A program made the position numbers and the translations under genes. The notes under the pieces are model-generated. The model worked only from the letters and a program-made list of their open reading frames with translations, was not told where the DNA came from and made no database searches. This document shows positions 51,946 to 63,608 of a stretch of DNA of 64,000 nt, piece by piece (positions within the stretch are counted from its first letter, which is position 1; each line of letters opens with the position of its first letter). Location of the stretch: NCBI RefSeq assembly GCF_028640845.1, contig NC_080541.1:1026435-1090434 (forward strand). The letters are read 5' to 3'. The stretch is from Ahaetulla prasina. Its lineage: Eukaryota; Chordata; Lepidosauria; Squamata; Colubridae.

Positions 51946-52465
51946 AGGTATGCAAGTCTTGGCATATTCGGGTCTTTTCCCATGTAAGTTTGAGAGTATC
52001 TTGGCGACGTTTCGATGAGGTCCCACTCGTCATCTTCAGGCTGGTGCTTACGGCTTCGTGCTTCTGCGAGCAAAGCATGTCGGAGCTGCCGTCTCTCTAT
52101 AAATACTGGTGGGGAGGTGTGAAGTGCTGGTTTTGTTGCTGTAAGCGGATTGTTAAGACTAATGGGCACACAGCTAGGACCACACCCACACAGGATCCCG
52201 ACTAATTTGCAAACATCAACTCCATCAACCAATCAAGATGTAACAACACAGCCAACCAACCCGCTTACAGCAACAAAACCAGCAATCCACACCTATCCAC
52301 CAGTTTTTATAGAGACGGCAGCTCTGACCACGCTTTGCTCACAGAAGCACGAAGCCGTAAGCACCAGCCTGAAGATGACAAGTGGGACCTCGTCGAAACG
52401 TCGCCAAGATACTCTTAACCTTACACGGGAAAAGACCCGAATACACCAAGACTTGCATATATATA
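51946..52465. mobile_element. Large inverted-repeat element (about 520 bp)
   Basis: The left arm (about 51946-52160) and right arm (about 52256-52465) are reverse complements with scattered differences. For example, CTTGGCGACGTTTCGATGAG pairs with CTCGTCGAAACGTCGCCAAG, and TTTTGTTGCTGTAAGCGG pairs with CCGCTTACAGCAACAAAA. About 95 bases of unpaired centre separate them. No coding sequence. Each arm holds a hammerhead-like core, at 52006-52039 (minus) and 52369-52402 (plus); see findings. Confidence 0.8.
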
Positions 52466-53714
52466 CATATATGTATACGTATATAGATATATAGATATAA
52501 ACCCTAAGTCATATATGTTATTGATCTTTTTCTTTAAAAAAAATTATGATTGCTATTGCCTAAGTTTCTGTGGAGCTCCTGCACCTGGAATGCAATTTGG
52601 ACAGCCCCCCCTCCCCTCCCAGAAACAATATGGCTCAGCTTGGTGGGGGAGGCCTCAGGGGAAAACTCAGGCCCAGCTCAGAGCAGGTGACCTTCACAGG
52701 GCCTGCTAGTGACCATGGCCTTCCCTCCCAGCTCCTTTCACGCCTGCACCTTCCCCACTGCCAGTCTCTGGCCTCGTGCACCATGCCCTTCTGGCCAATG
52801 ACCAAAGTGGAAATTGAAGAGCAGCTCTTAAAGTCACCAAGGTCTTGGATCCAGCCTCTTTCTGCACACCTTTTCAGAGCTAGATAGATGCTCCCTGACG
52901 CCAACCTCGAGGCAGGGGAGATGAGCTATGAGGCTAGCTCGCTTTCCCCACTCAGCTCCAGGAAAGCCAGCAGCAGACCTCCCAGGACATTCCCCCACCC
53001 CCTCAACTGCTGCTTTCTTAAATCAACACCCTCCCCCACCTCTTCCCAGAAGGCAAAGGGAGGAAAGATCCTCCTCTGGGGAAGACCGGGAGAGGGGGAG
53101 ATCCTGCTCAGTGTTCTGGGTAAGGGAGGGGGGAGGGGGGTCCGTTCTGAGCCGGCCAATAAAAGCACTTTCTGGCCGTGAAAAGCACTGGAGGGCTGCC
53201 GGGTATTACGAGCACCACATAAGCCATGGGTAATGCCGGATGCTAAGACCAAGTATGGACCAAGGAGGCAGATCCGTAGGCTTTTTCCTTCAGACAGACT
53301 AATTGAAGACAGGACTACTAAAGTCTGTAACTGAAAACAGCAAGAATAAAGCTTGGAGTGAGATCAACTTTCCCATTTTGTAATTCATACGGTTTCTGGA
53401 TGAAATGTGCTTCCTTGCTAGTAGCTGGAACAATGCATCCCACCAGATCACTATTAAATACCACAGCCTCCCCCCCCACACCGTCTCAGCATCCTCCGGA
53501 TAAGGCTGGGGGGAGGGGGGGAGTTGTGGCTACCTAAACCCTTTGCAGGGCTGAGACCAAAAGTCTTTAAGGCATGGAGTCTTCCCTCCCGTCCCCTGGC
53601 AAGAGGTTTGGTGAAGGCAGGGAGTGCTGGGTGGAGATGACCAACCTGGGCCCAAACTAAGGGGGAAATAACCCAAAGATGACGATGGAGGTTCTCCACC
53701 ATCCAGATCACAGC

Positions 53715-53880
53715 TGTCCCAAAGGTGCTTTTCTAAAAGGCGGCTGGGCTTTCTTGTTTTGTTGTTTTTTGATGTTTCGCTTCTCATCCAAGAACTGAAG
53801 AAGCTTCTGGGATGAGAAGTGAAATGTCTTCAAGGAAAAGAAATCGAGAGCGCCAGTTGCCTTTTGAAAAAAGCTCTCTC
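53715..53880. mobile_element. Palindromic MITE, relative of 17748-17905
   Basis: Starts CCCAAAGGTGCTTTTCTAAA; its right arm ends GTTGCCTTTTGAAAAAAGC. The centre carries GATGTTTCGCTTCTCATCC facing GGGATGAGAAGTGAAATGTC. The core string CTGAAGA is at 53795-53801. Confidence 0.7.
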
Positions 53881-56800
53881 CCCTCTGGGGCCTTCATTCT
53901 TTTGGGAGACTGTGCTTGTCAAAACAGATATATATAAATACAGGGGGAGCTGCTGGCAGCGTCCAGTTAAGTAAGCAAGGAGAGAGGGAGGGTCACCCTG
54001 AAAGCAAAATGCAGGGAGGCAGATGATAGAAGCCCCAGAAAAGGGGACCTTTGCTCCTCTGCAGTCCAAGGGCCCAAGAAAGAAAGAAACCTGGGACTGA
54101 ACCCGACCGAAAAATAACCAAACTCTCTAGCCTGGAGGACGCTAAATGAGCTCGCTGTGGCTACAAGAAAGGAATTCTACATTTTCAGGCCGAGTCCTGG
54201 GTTTCCTCTGAGAATGCAGCACTCCACATGAATTGCTGAGCAAACTTTAATTCCGAAGGCAGCTGGGGAGGGCTGAGAGATTTGGGGTGCTCGAAGCTAC
54301 CGGTTTCCTTTCTAATCATGGCTGCTGGTCAGCAACCCGGACAGTCTTTTGCCAAAGGCATCCTCTTAAGAGAGGCCGCTTGCTGACTTTGCTGAGGACT
54401 GCTGGATAAAACAGAGTTTCCTTATGACCAGAAAAATAAATATCCATGGCTTTTCTTTGCAAGCGACATAGAAGCCCATGATTACTGAACAATGACTTAA
54501 TAATCAGTATGCATACAACAGGATAAGAGAGAATAGGGTGGATTTTCATCTTTAAGCCACTTTGTGGAACGTATGCCAGCCTTGAGCAGCATAAAAGCCC
54601 AGTGAAAATAAAAACAAAAATAATAAGTGAGCATAGGGATGTACCTATATACAGGACCCTGCTCTGCAAGACAATCCCCCTACCCCTTTCAAAGGCATGG
54701 TAAGATACAATTGTAAATCAATATAAATTGGGAACATTAAGAGCAAAGCTAAGAGTAATTTCTGAACCCAAGTGAGGGCTGAGCGATGCTTAAGTTGTGA
54801 GCAGACACACATCAGTCTAGTGGCAGGTATCAAGAGTGAAGAGAAGACTGTCTCTAAAGTATGTGGAACGGGGTGTGTGTAGGGGACACACTCTCAATCT
54901 TACACAATCCTGACCGGCAACTGGAAGACACTCATTCCTGGAGACCATGTCTCACTGTATAGCTTCAAGAAAATCTCCCGTTCTATTTTTCTGGGAATGG
55001 CAGGTTCAGAATTATGACACAATATTTCTTCCTCAAATCAAACATCCTTTCTGCTTTCCTGGGAGTTACCCAGCAATTGCTAAGAAGGACTGTCCACTCA
55101 CCAGAAAGGAAAAGCTGGCAGGACCGGCTCAGGAGCGTGAGGTTTCCAGCAGCACAAAAGTCCAGCTTTGACTCAGACCAGGGAGCTGGGCAGACTCCAT
55201 CCGGCTCCTCCCGGCTGTCCTTCCTAGCTCATTTCCCGCAGACCGTTGGCCAAGCCCCTTTGTCCGAGGAACAGGCCCAGAGCACACTCAGGGGGTACAA
55301 ATGGGAAAAGGGGAACCCTTCGCCATCGCCCCTGCTGCCCCCTCTCTCTTGAATCCAGGGCTCAGGTCAGAGCGACACAAATTCCTTTGGCGAGAACAAT
55401 ATTTACACACACAACAGAAGTCTGTTTTTGTAAATTCACACAAGCAAGAGGGAAGAATGGCTGAGGTGAGCCTTTTCTTCATCTTTTAAATATTGGGTCA
55501 CTTTAGGGCATACTGGGAAAGAGTTGGAAATACAGGAAGGAAAAGAGCTCCGAGTTGATCAGTTCAATCCTGATCAGCATTGCTCCGTCTTCCAGGGACC
55601 ACAGGTGTGTGGGCTGGGAGATGTTGGGGATCAATGGCCTATCCACTTCCAGGGCCAAACAAGGGAAAGCAGGAAGGGCACTAGAACCACAAAGTCACAA
55701 TACAGCAACACCTCAGTGAATAGTGGTGGGAGAGACGGCAGAGTCTGACACAGAACTTCCTTCTTTGTGTTTTAACTGCCTCTTCTTCATGCCAGGCCCT
55801 TGGTGCCAAGGCAAGATGCAGGCCGCCCCTGGCAGAGATGCACCTTTAAATCAGAGGAAATGCTTCCTTCCTCAGATATACTGCTTGATTAAAGAGGGAC
55901 TGACAAACCCTGCACGAGTGGGGCTGGAAGTCCAAACTCCCAGAGAGAATAGGAGAGCGACACAACAGCGTTCCTCCAAAACCTGAAAGGATGTTGCATG
56001 GAAAGGCCAGGTGCTACTCTGTAGTTGCAGAGTCCAGAAGAGAAGGTTCCGATCCAATGCTAGGGAAAAAGTCGTAACGGTGAAAGAAGTGAACTGAAGA
56101 TCCAGGGAGGTTGGGGTGGGGGGAAGAGAGTTCACCTTCATTAGATTTGTACAAATGGAGGCTAAGGATATTTTAGTTTGGATTTCTGCATTGTGCAGGT
56201 AGTTGAATTCACTGATGAAAACAAACACTTCAACTCAAGGAGTCAACTAGTCAGAGAGGAATAGCAGACTAATAGAGTTGGAGGTCTTCTAGTCCAACCC
56301 CCACCCATGGAATCCTTAACTGATACCTTGATGTTACAGTTACACAGAAGTGCTCAGAGACCCCATTCCTCGGGAGGCCAATGTGACTTGATGGCTGGGG
56401 AAAGAGCAGCTAAATGAGACAAAGGACCTGAGCCACCCATTCTCACCCAGCCAGCTGACCCCAAAGCAAGGGGAAGGAAGCGAATGAGCTACTGGCACCC
56501 CCATTTTGCACCTGGGAGGCTGCTAAGAAACACGTGTGGCCCTGCGCCTGCCCTGCTGTCGGGCCAGCCTTGGCAACCTTTCCTTCCTCGACTGAATTGC
56601 CGGGTGGGGGGGTGCTCCTTCCCCAGGGAGACTGGCTGCCCGTATAACGTCCGCAGCTGCCTGAACAAAGATCTCTGGCTAGGAGAGGCCAGAGGGAGAC
56701 GGGAGCCCCGAAGTCTTCCAGGACTGACGCCGGAACACTTGTCTGTGGCAGCGGCAAGAATGGCTGCCTTACAATGTTGTATGTTGCTGCATAGCCGCCT

Positions 56801-59800
56801 GCCCCCCCCTTCCTGCTCCCCCTCCCCAACAAAGTAGCTCCAGCTGTCAATGGCCCAGATTGGAAGTGCAGGTACCGGGGCTGGCGCGCTGCCCGCCTCC
56901 CTTGCGTCTGTCTGGTGAAAGAGGAAGCCATTCCACCTCTGGAATCCTTCACTCTCTCCTCATTGCTACTCTCGGGGTCCCTCCGGGGATTGGGGGTCAG
57001 TCTCGCTCGCTCGGTCTCTCTCTTTTCCCCTCGCCCCTCTCCGATTACAATGCAGGCAGTGTTCCCTCCAAATCCCCCTCCGCACGTTAATTCTGCTCTT
57101 CTGTCTCTAACGACCCAACTGCCTTCCTGTGCCTTCTGCCTCCCCGTTACTCCTCCGCTATTTTTTATCTCCAGCAAAAGCGCCCGTCAGCTCCAGTCGC
57201 ACGCAGGGAGCGGGGCAGGAAAGGGGAGCCTGCAGAAGAGGGTGCAGAAAGTGGCCCCCCCCTTGCAGACACAGAGGCCTCCTGGCACTGGGAGCCCTGG
57301 AGCCCCTCCCTCCCCCCCACACCTGAAAAAGAGCCGGGACAGCAGCTTCAGCCCTTCTCCAGCCAGGAGGCACAGGAGAGCAGCCTCTCAAATGGAGGTC
57401 AGCCACACCAGCCGGGACTCCATCAGGATTCCTGACGTTGGCAAACAACCATCTTCAGTGGCTGGGGATGATGGGAGTGTGAGTCCAAGGCATTTTGGGA
57501 GCCTGGAATCCGAGAACAGTGCTGACCCCTGTCTTCTACTCATGCAGATGTTGTTCCCTGACTGGCTGTGCCCTTTCTTCCAAATCCTTCATCCAAATCC
57601 AAAAGAGTTTAGCAGGCCCAGAAGAAAACCAGTCAGGAACATTCCCAACAATGCAAATCAAAGCAGCGAGGTCAGCAAGGAGTGTTGTAAGCGCATTCGG
57701 TACAGAAAAGTCTGCGGAGAACCTAACTTTGAGGCAGGGTGTATTGCCCAGAGCACCAGACACACGTGTCTATCACACACATCCAAAGTTTTCCAAGGGG
57801 GCCACAGAAAGCGGAGAAGCCAGAAGGAAATGCAGGGAGGAGGTGCAGACGGTGATAATCTCCCCTCGACCTCCCCCCACCCCCCTCCCAGCTGTGGGGT
57901 TTCTACTCCTCTTTCAGGATAAAATTCTATGCATCGGAAGAAGGGGCTGCAGACCATGAAAGTTTACACCATACAAAAGTATTCGTTTTTTACAGGAGCC
58001 TTGGATTTTTTTCCTTTCAAAGAGCACGGATGTATTTAATTAAGGAAAACAGAACAATAAACACATCTCACTCATGCTGTGCAAAAAGCCAACACATCAA
58101 GCTCATGTGATCACTGCAGATGCTTTCATGGGTGGCTCCTGGTGCAGCCGGATGCATTCAGGGGCAAATCAGGCTGGCAAATTGAAAGCCTGTCTTTTTT
58201 TTTTTTTTTTTAATTGACAGGGCAGAATTTGGGGCGGGGGCCGTTTTCATAGGAAAATGAGCAGAAAGGAATGAAATGCATGTGGTCAGCTGGGGAAAGA
58301 GGATTTGGTAGCTCTGTGAAGTCGTCTGGCAGCACCCAGGCCGCCCAGAAGAGGTGGTCTCTCTGTGGACGTCTTCAGCCTCATCCAGACCCTGCTTTGC
58401 CTCAGGGTAATCCCTCCTTACCCGGCCTGAGCACCCAGCCTCCCTTCATGCCAAGCCTTGCACATTCCCTTCCTCTCCAGGCTGACTTAAGTTCTTCCCC
58501 TTTCTGCCTCCAAAATTCCTGGCCTTCTGATTTCGGCTGCCCCTGTCGCAATTTACGGCCAATGTTGGCATGGCCGGCTGCAAGCTTTGATGACAGCTGG
58601 ACTTTTCTATTCTGACGGCCGCTCCCACTGGAGCCGGGCACAGAATTGGTCATTTTCTCCAGTTCTGGGACTTGCCAGTGTTCTCCAATAGAAGGAGGAA
58701 GCCCTCCACTCTGGGCCCACAGCTAATGGGCTACCCTTTGCATGGCACTGGACAGACAGGACACTCTGTTGGCGCGGGGGGGGGGCTGCATCCTCCGGCC
58801 TGGCCCAGCCCGGCCCAGCCCAGCCGTTTAATTACTGGGCTGCAGGGATGGTAGCACTTTGACTGGCTGCTACCTTGCTGAGGACTGGAGAGAGCTCCAA
58901 CAGAGGGTCAGTTTTTGGAAGCAGAGAAGACCCTCCACTCTTGAGCTCTGGCTAGACAAACTGTTCCTCCTAGAGATGCTCTCTACTCCAGGGCAGCTTG
59001 GAGGAGTGGCAGGAACTGCTCCGACTCCCTCTTTTACCTTCCCTATAAAGGAGCCACCTTGCCTTTCTTGCTATGGGAGCCAGACCTGACATGTTATTAA
59101 ACTAAGAAAAGGGAAAAATAAAGCGCTATGCAGATAAGCAGGGAGTTGACAAGCATCCCACTACATCTTTTTAAAAACTACAAGTCATTGCTAAAATCCA
59201 AGTAATGTGACTATTAACAGGCAGTCAGCACAGTACAAATAGAATTATGGTTATTTCTACCTGGATACAAGAGGCTTTAGGTTAAGTTAAGAGAAACCCA
59301 CATTTCAGTGTGGAACAAGCTCATATAATAATAAAAAAATGGTTTCCAAGTTGAATTCAATTCAGATTTACCAGATTCTACTCAGTTAAGGGTCACTCGA
59401 GAGACGAGACGTGAGGGAGCCCAGCACTCCTGCCTCAAGGGCAGCTGGCAGGTGGGCTTCCCCATCAATCCCCGTCACCCTCCCAGAATGCAAAGAGCCG
59501 GGTCTGAGTAGGAATGGGGTAAGGAGCAACCACCATCGTGGTTGGGGGTGTTATGCCAATGGAAATGAGGCAGCTGTAGATCAACCAAGGAGGTCAGAGA
59601 TTTACACCTCGCAACTTCTCTCAAGCAGGAGTACAATTTCACTGTGTTCCTTTACAGTCCATTCAGTTTGAGAAGGACTTTTGGGGCCCCAAGACAAGGT
59701 CAAGGGATAATTATTAGCAAATAATAATTTCCTAATTATTCATGACTGTCCATGAACCCACCACGGCTAAGCAGAGTTGAATTAAGCTCTCCCCGTTCTG

Positions 59801-60180
59801 GGTTCTACCTCACTGCCAGCGTTTCCCCTTCCTTCTCCTCTGGCTCCTGTGCTCAATGGCTCCTTGGGCTATTCTTGAGCAATTAGGTCTGTTTGTGCAG
59901 GAGGCCGATTTTCCTTCATGGTCTCCCTGCCAGCAGCCTCCTTTTGCTGTATGTTCTGCTGCTTTTGAACAGACAGCGGAATAATGGATTGCAAAGAACA
60001 AAAAGTGATTTGCTCCGTGGCTCACCAGTCCAACCCTCTCCAGAAGCACCGCAAGGGAAGCCAGGGAGCTGCCAAGCCTGCCCTGTCAATATTCCTCTTG
60101 CTTAGGCAAATACTGCCTCTCCTCCTCCTCCTCAAGACCATTAAAGACAGATTTCCTGCAGGAGGCTGAGCAAACCCATT
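53881..60180. other. BOP1 intron sequence, no gene recognised; CR1 scrap at 56262-56335
   Basis: I read both strands and found no exon of a gene I know. Bases 56262-56335 are a minus-strand CR1 3' end (AATAGAGTTGGAGGTCTTCT, then AGTCCAACCCCC). A moderately CpG-rich stretch at about 56560-57240 could be regulatory. A T run is at 58195-58212. Open frames here (such as 56915-57922) are low-complexity and unsupported. Confidence 0.5.
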
Positions 60181-60221
60181 GTGGGGGGGGGGGGGAAGGT
60201 GTGTGTGTATGTGTGTGTGTG

Positions 60222-60281
<60 letters not shown>
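60181..60281. repeat. Compound (GT)n-(GA)n microsatellite
   Basis: A G run, then GTGTGT with TATG interruptions at 60199-60224, then about 28 GA units to 60281. Open frames of repeated Glu-Arg here are artefacts of the repeat. Confidence 0.95.
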
Positions 60282-60283
<2 letters not shown>

Positions 60284-61770
60284 AGCTCCTGCCAAGACTG
60301 AACGGCAGAACTTCAGCCATCATGGAAATCCCCATCAAAGCAGAACGGCAGGCAGAGGAAAAGGTGTTTGCACAGCGTCACTATCCTTCCGTCCTCGCTT
60401 TGGGGAACCAATTCCAACCCTTACTAGGGCGGAAGACCCCACCTGCTGCTGCCAGATGTTCCTTCCACTCTAAGAAAAGGCACCGGTGCGAACTAGGAGA
60501 GATTTCCCTACCTTCTGCCTAACAAGTTACATCGGCTTTGCAGCCAGAGGAGACAGGAAAAGAGGCACACAGCCCAAAAACGCGGAACCCACAGATGTGC
60601 AAAGGCAGCAAAAAACCTCACTTGTTCATTTTGGAAGAAGTCTCTGTGGTTTTAAACAGGTAACAGGAAATCATGACCCTTAGAGACATTCCCTTAAATA
60701 TTTTTTTAACCCCTAGAATTACAGAATACAATTTACAGGATTATAATGTGTAAAGAGCCGGGTACCATGCCTCTTCAGATGCTACATCAAGAGATTCCCA
60801 AATTAGTGACTACTGTCAGAAAGAAGCTCCTTCAAATATCAGATAATTTCCATTTTCCGGAATTTCTACGATCACCTGCCTCTTGTTAGAGCACCAGGAC
60901 CGGCCACAGAGATGGGCAGATTCATAGCAGAGGGACAGCAGTGCACTTTGCAAACTGCACTCCAAAAGCAGGAAACCTCCCAGAAGCGGTGGATTCTTGA
61001 TGAGTCAACACCCCAACTGGATAAACGCCTCAAAGGAAACATTTTGGGAAGGTTGAATTTAAGAAGGGCGCCGTTTGCGACCCTTCACGGGCGAGCAGGA
61101 CAAACCACTGCAGGTTGCTTGGCTTGTTTGCTCGAGCAACACGGAGCAGTGAAGCACAAGCTGAGCACACCTGCCTTTCACACAGAGTCCTTGACCAGAC
61201 ACTGATGGGAAGAAGCCTGCCTTCCGAGGGGGTGGGTGGGTGGGTGGAAGTTGCCCCTTCCAAGTCCATGATCTGATTTCTTCTTCTTTAGACACAGAGC
61301 GTTTAACAAGTTGGCCTGATTTTCCTTCTTTTCAAATCAATTCTCCAATTTTTTTCACACAAACACACACAATGAGATTCACGCTGAAGCTGGATTTTTT
61401 GTCTCTTAGATTCTTTCTCTCTCCTGGTAACACCTGGACACTGCTCTCTCTTCCAGTAGCTTTCAGAACTGGAAGTGCCTCTTCCTGGGAATGCACATCG
61501 CAAGGGGATCTCCCACAGAGCGGTGTCTATAAACTACTCCCTGTAATGGACTCCCCCATTCCGCTTGCTCTCTCTGGATATTAAGAAGTAACAGGGAGTC
61601 CCTAATGCCTGACTCAAAAATACCTTTATTAAATTATAAATATAAAACCAAATAACTATAGAAGACAGGCTGGTTTCACCTGCAAAACTGACCCAGTTTT
61701 CAATTGTCTGCAAACTGACAATTGTCATCTGATTGTCTGACAGCTGATTGTCATCATAATCACAGAATTA
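60282..61770. other. BOP1 intron sequence, nothing recognised
   Basis: No repeat family, exon or RNA gene that I can identify. A short GGGTGGGT run lies near 61232. Confidence 0.45.
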
Positions 61771-62043
61771 TGGGGCCGGTTTAGCTCTGCCTGGTAAGGC
61801 CTGTTATTAAGAACACAAAGCCTGCAATTACTGCAGGTTCGAGCCCGGCCCAAGGTTGACTCAGCCTTCCATCCTTTATAAGGTAGGTAAAATGAGGACC
61901 CAGATTGTTGGGGGGGCAATAAGTTGACTTTGTAAATATATACAAATAGAATGAGACTATTGCCCTATACATTGTAAGCCGCCCTGAGTCTTCGGAGAAG
62001 GGCGGGGTATAAATGTAAACAAAAAAAAAAAAAAAAAAAAAAA
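61771..62043 (+). repeat. tRNA-derived squamate SINE with Bov-B-like tail
   Basis: A tRNA-like head (GGGGCCGGTTTAGCTCTGCC) with a good B box, GGTTCGAGCCC, at 61836-61846 marks the RNA polymerase III promoter. The body holds AAGGTTGACTCAGCCTTCCA and the reversed CAACAATCTGGGTCCTCATT block. The tail TAAGCCGCCCTGAGTCTTCG, then GAAGGGCGGGGTATAAAT, is the Bov-B-derived 3' end, followed by a run of A to 62043. The long A tail and intact B box suggest a young copy. Confidence 0.85.
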
Positions 62044-62369
62044 TTTCCTTGCTTCAGGAAGTTGAGAGGAAGGGGTTCAGGGCAAAGCCTCAGGGCCCTC
62101 CGGAGAGCAAAAGGGAAGGGAGATCGCAGGTGTCTCCCTGGCACAGCAGGGGTGCTTAGAGTGGGGTGAACCCTGAACGAGATCTCTTGCCTCAAAATAA
62201 GGAACATGGCCAGAAGCCCCCTTGCCAGAAAGGTTGCTCAGAAGCAGAGTCACACCGTGGGTGGGTGGGTTATGGCAGACCTTCAGCGTTCATCAGGCTG
62301 GCGGCTGGCTCTACCAAAGCTGCTACAGAGGGTTCCTGCATATTCCTTGGAAGGCAAAGCAAGTGCTAG

Positions 62370-62822
62370 TTAGAGTACGTAACACATCAGACATGTCACG
62401 GGAAAGCAAAACCCTGAAACTGGGCCTCACTCATTTTGGCCATGTCCTATGGAGGAATTCACAGGAGAAAGTGAGTTTGGGGTAAAAGGGAACCAGACTG
62501 CCAAAGACGATGGTGGCCGGACACCATCAAAGCAGAGACCAGCTGGAACATACAACATCTCCAAGAAGCAGTGCAAGATCGGAAGACGGAGAGAGACCAC
62601 CTGACCCAGAGAATCGCCAAGAGTCGGGCTCGACTGAAGGGATCAAATCACCATCCACCACAGCAAATGACCAAAGGGAGCGATGCATGGAAGCATCATG
62701 GTGCCTCACTGGCTGGCAGAGGAGCGGCTCCAGGCCACTTTCGTGGCGTTCCCTCGACCAAAAAAGGCTACTCAGTGATGCAGATGGCAAGGAACCCTTA
62801 ATTCAAGAATTGCGGAGTTGAA
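62370..62822 (+). mobile_element. Non-LTR retrotransposon 3' fragment
   Basis: The plus strand, in broken frames, reads like the end of a reverse-transcriptase polyprotein: LKLGLTHFGHVLWRNS at about 62415-62460, then pieces resembling a conserved RWPDTIKAETSW motif and IAKSRARLKGS near 62605-62640. Frameshifts separate them. It differs from the fragment at 50443-51020. Assignment to a LINE clade is not possible by eye. Confidence 0.55.
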
Positions 62823-63414
62823 TGTTGACGTTCCAACTGTGGATAACATCCTCAGGATTTAGCAGCACGGCTCCCCGGTGCCAAAGGCCAGCAATGCTCA
62901 ACCGGGGCCCGGGGCCCTTCCACTGACCCTGCGGGAGAGCTGCTCTCCTACCAATGCAGAAAGGGAACAGGCATCTTTTTGCCCTCAGTTCTGAGATCTG
63001 CGCCACCTGCATTTTCCTCGCCTTGTAATGTTTTCATAAAACTTGAGGATTTCCAGCAAAGCTCCTACCAGACATTTCATATGTATTTCAATTGGCGTGA
63101 AAACAATTCTCCCCCAGCTGTGAGTTCCCTTTCCTCCCCGGGCACAGCAGACCGCGACCGAGTCTTAGATTGTCTTAGAAAAACTCTCTTCCGCTCAGCC
63201 TCCCCCCCCCCATAAAGTATCATTTTTTAAAGGTTTCTCCTTTTCTAATGTACAAACGTTGCCCAGGATGTTCAGGCCACAGACCAAGTTGATGGCCTCT
63301 TTGCAGTCTCACCCCAGAGAGGGCCCCATTCACTTCATCAACACATGCTGGTTACCTTTCCTCCCTTTTCAAACTAATCTCTGCCCCCAAGTGAGCCTAT
63401 TTTGAGGACTAGTG

Positions 63415-63608
63415 CCCTAGACCAGATTTCCCAACCTTTCCAGGTTTGCAGACTGGGGATTGGGGGAGAAGGATGATTTACTGCTCATGCAAGTGGGGAT
63501 GTGTGTGCATGTGCCCGTGCTGGCCTGCCACTTCTGTGGCCTGGTTCTGAACGGCTCACTGCCCAGTTATGGGCTGCAGCCCGGGGGTTGGGGACCTCTG
63601 CCCTAGAC
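63415..63608. mobile_element. hAT-type MITE with perfect 8-bp TSD
   Basis: The 178-base element (63423-63600) is flanked by CCCTAGAC at 63415-63422 and 63601-63608. The ends are inverted: CAGATTTCCCAACC and, reversed from the right, CAGAGGTCCCCAACC. The right end (GCAGCCCGGGGGTTGGGGAC) resembles the ends of widespread amniote hAT-Charlie-type elements. Confidence 0.82.

Noticed and set aside
56915..57922. 335-codon plus-strand open frame in the BOP1 intron
   Set aside because: Low-complexity Ser/Pro-rich translation, part of it over a repeat-like GGGGATGATGGGAG motif; no splice or homology support.
61771..61850. tRNA gene
   Set aside because: The B box and tRNA-like head belong to a SINE; the body lacks a foldable acceptor stem and continues into a Bov-B tail.
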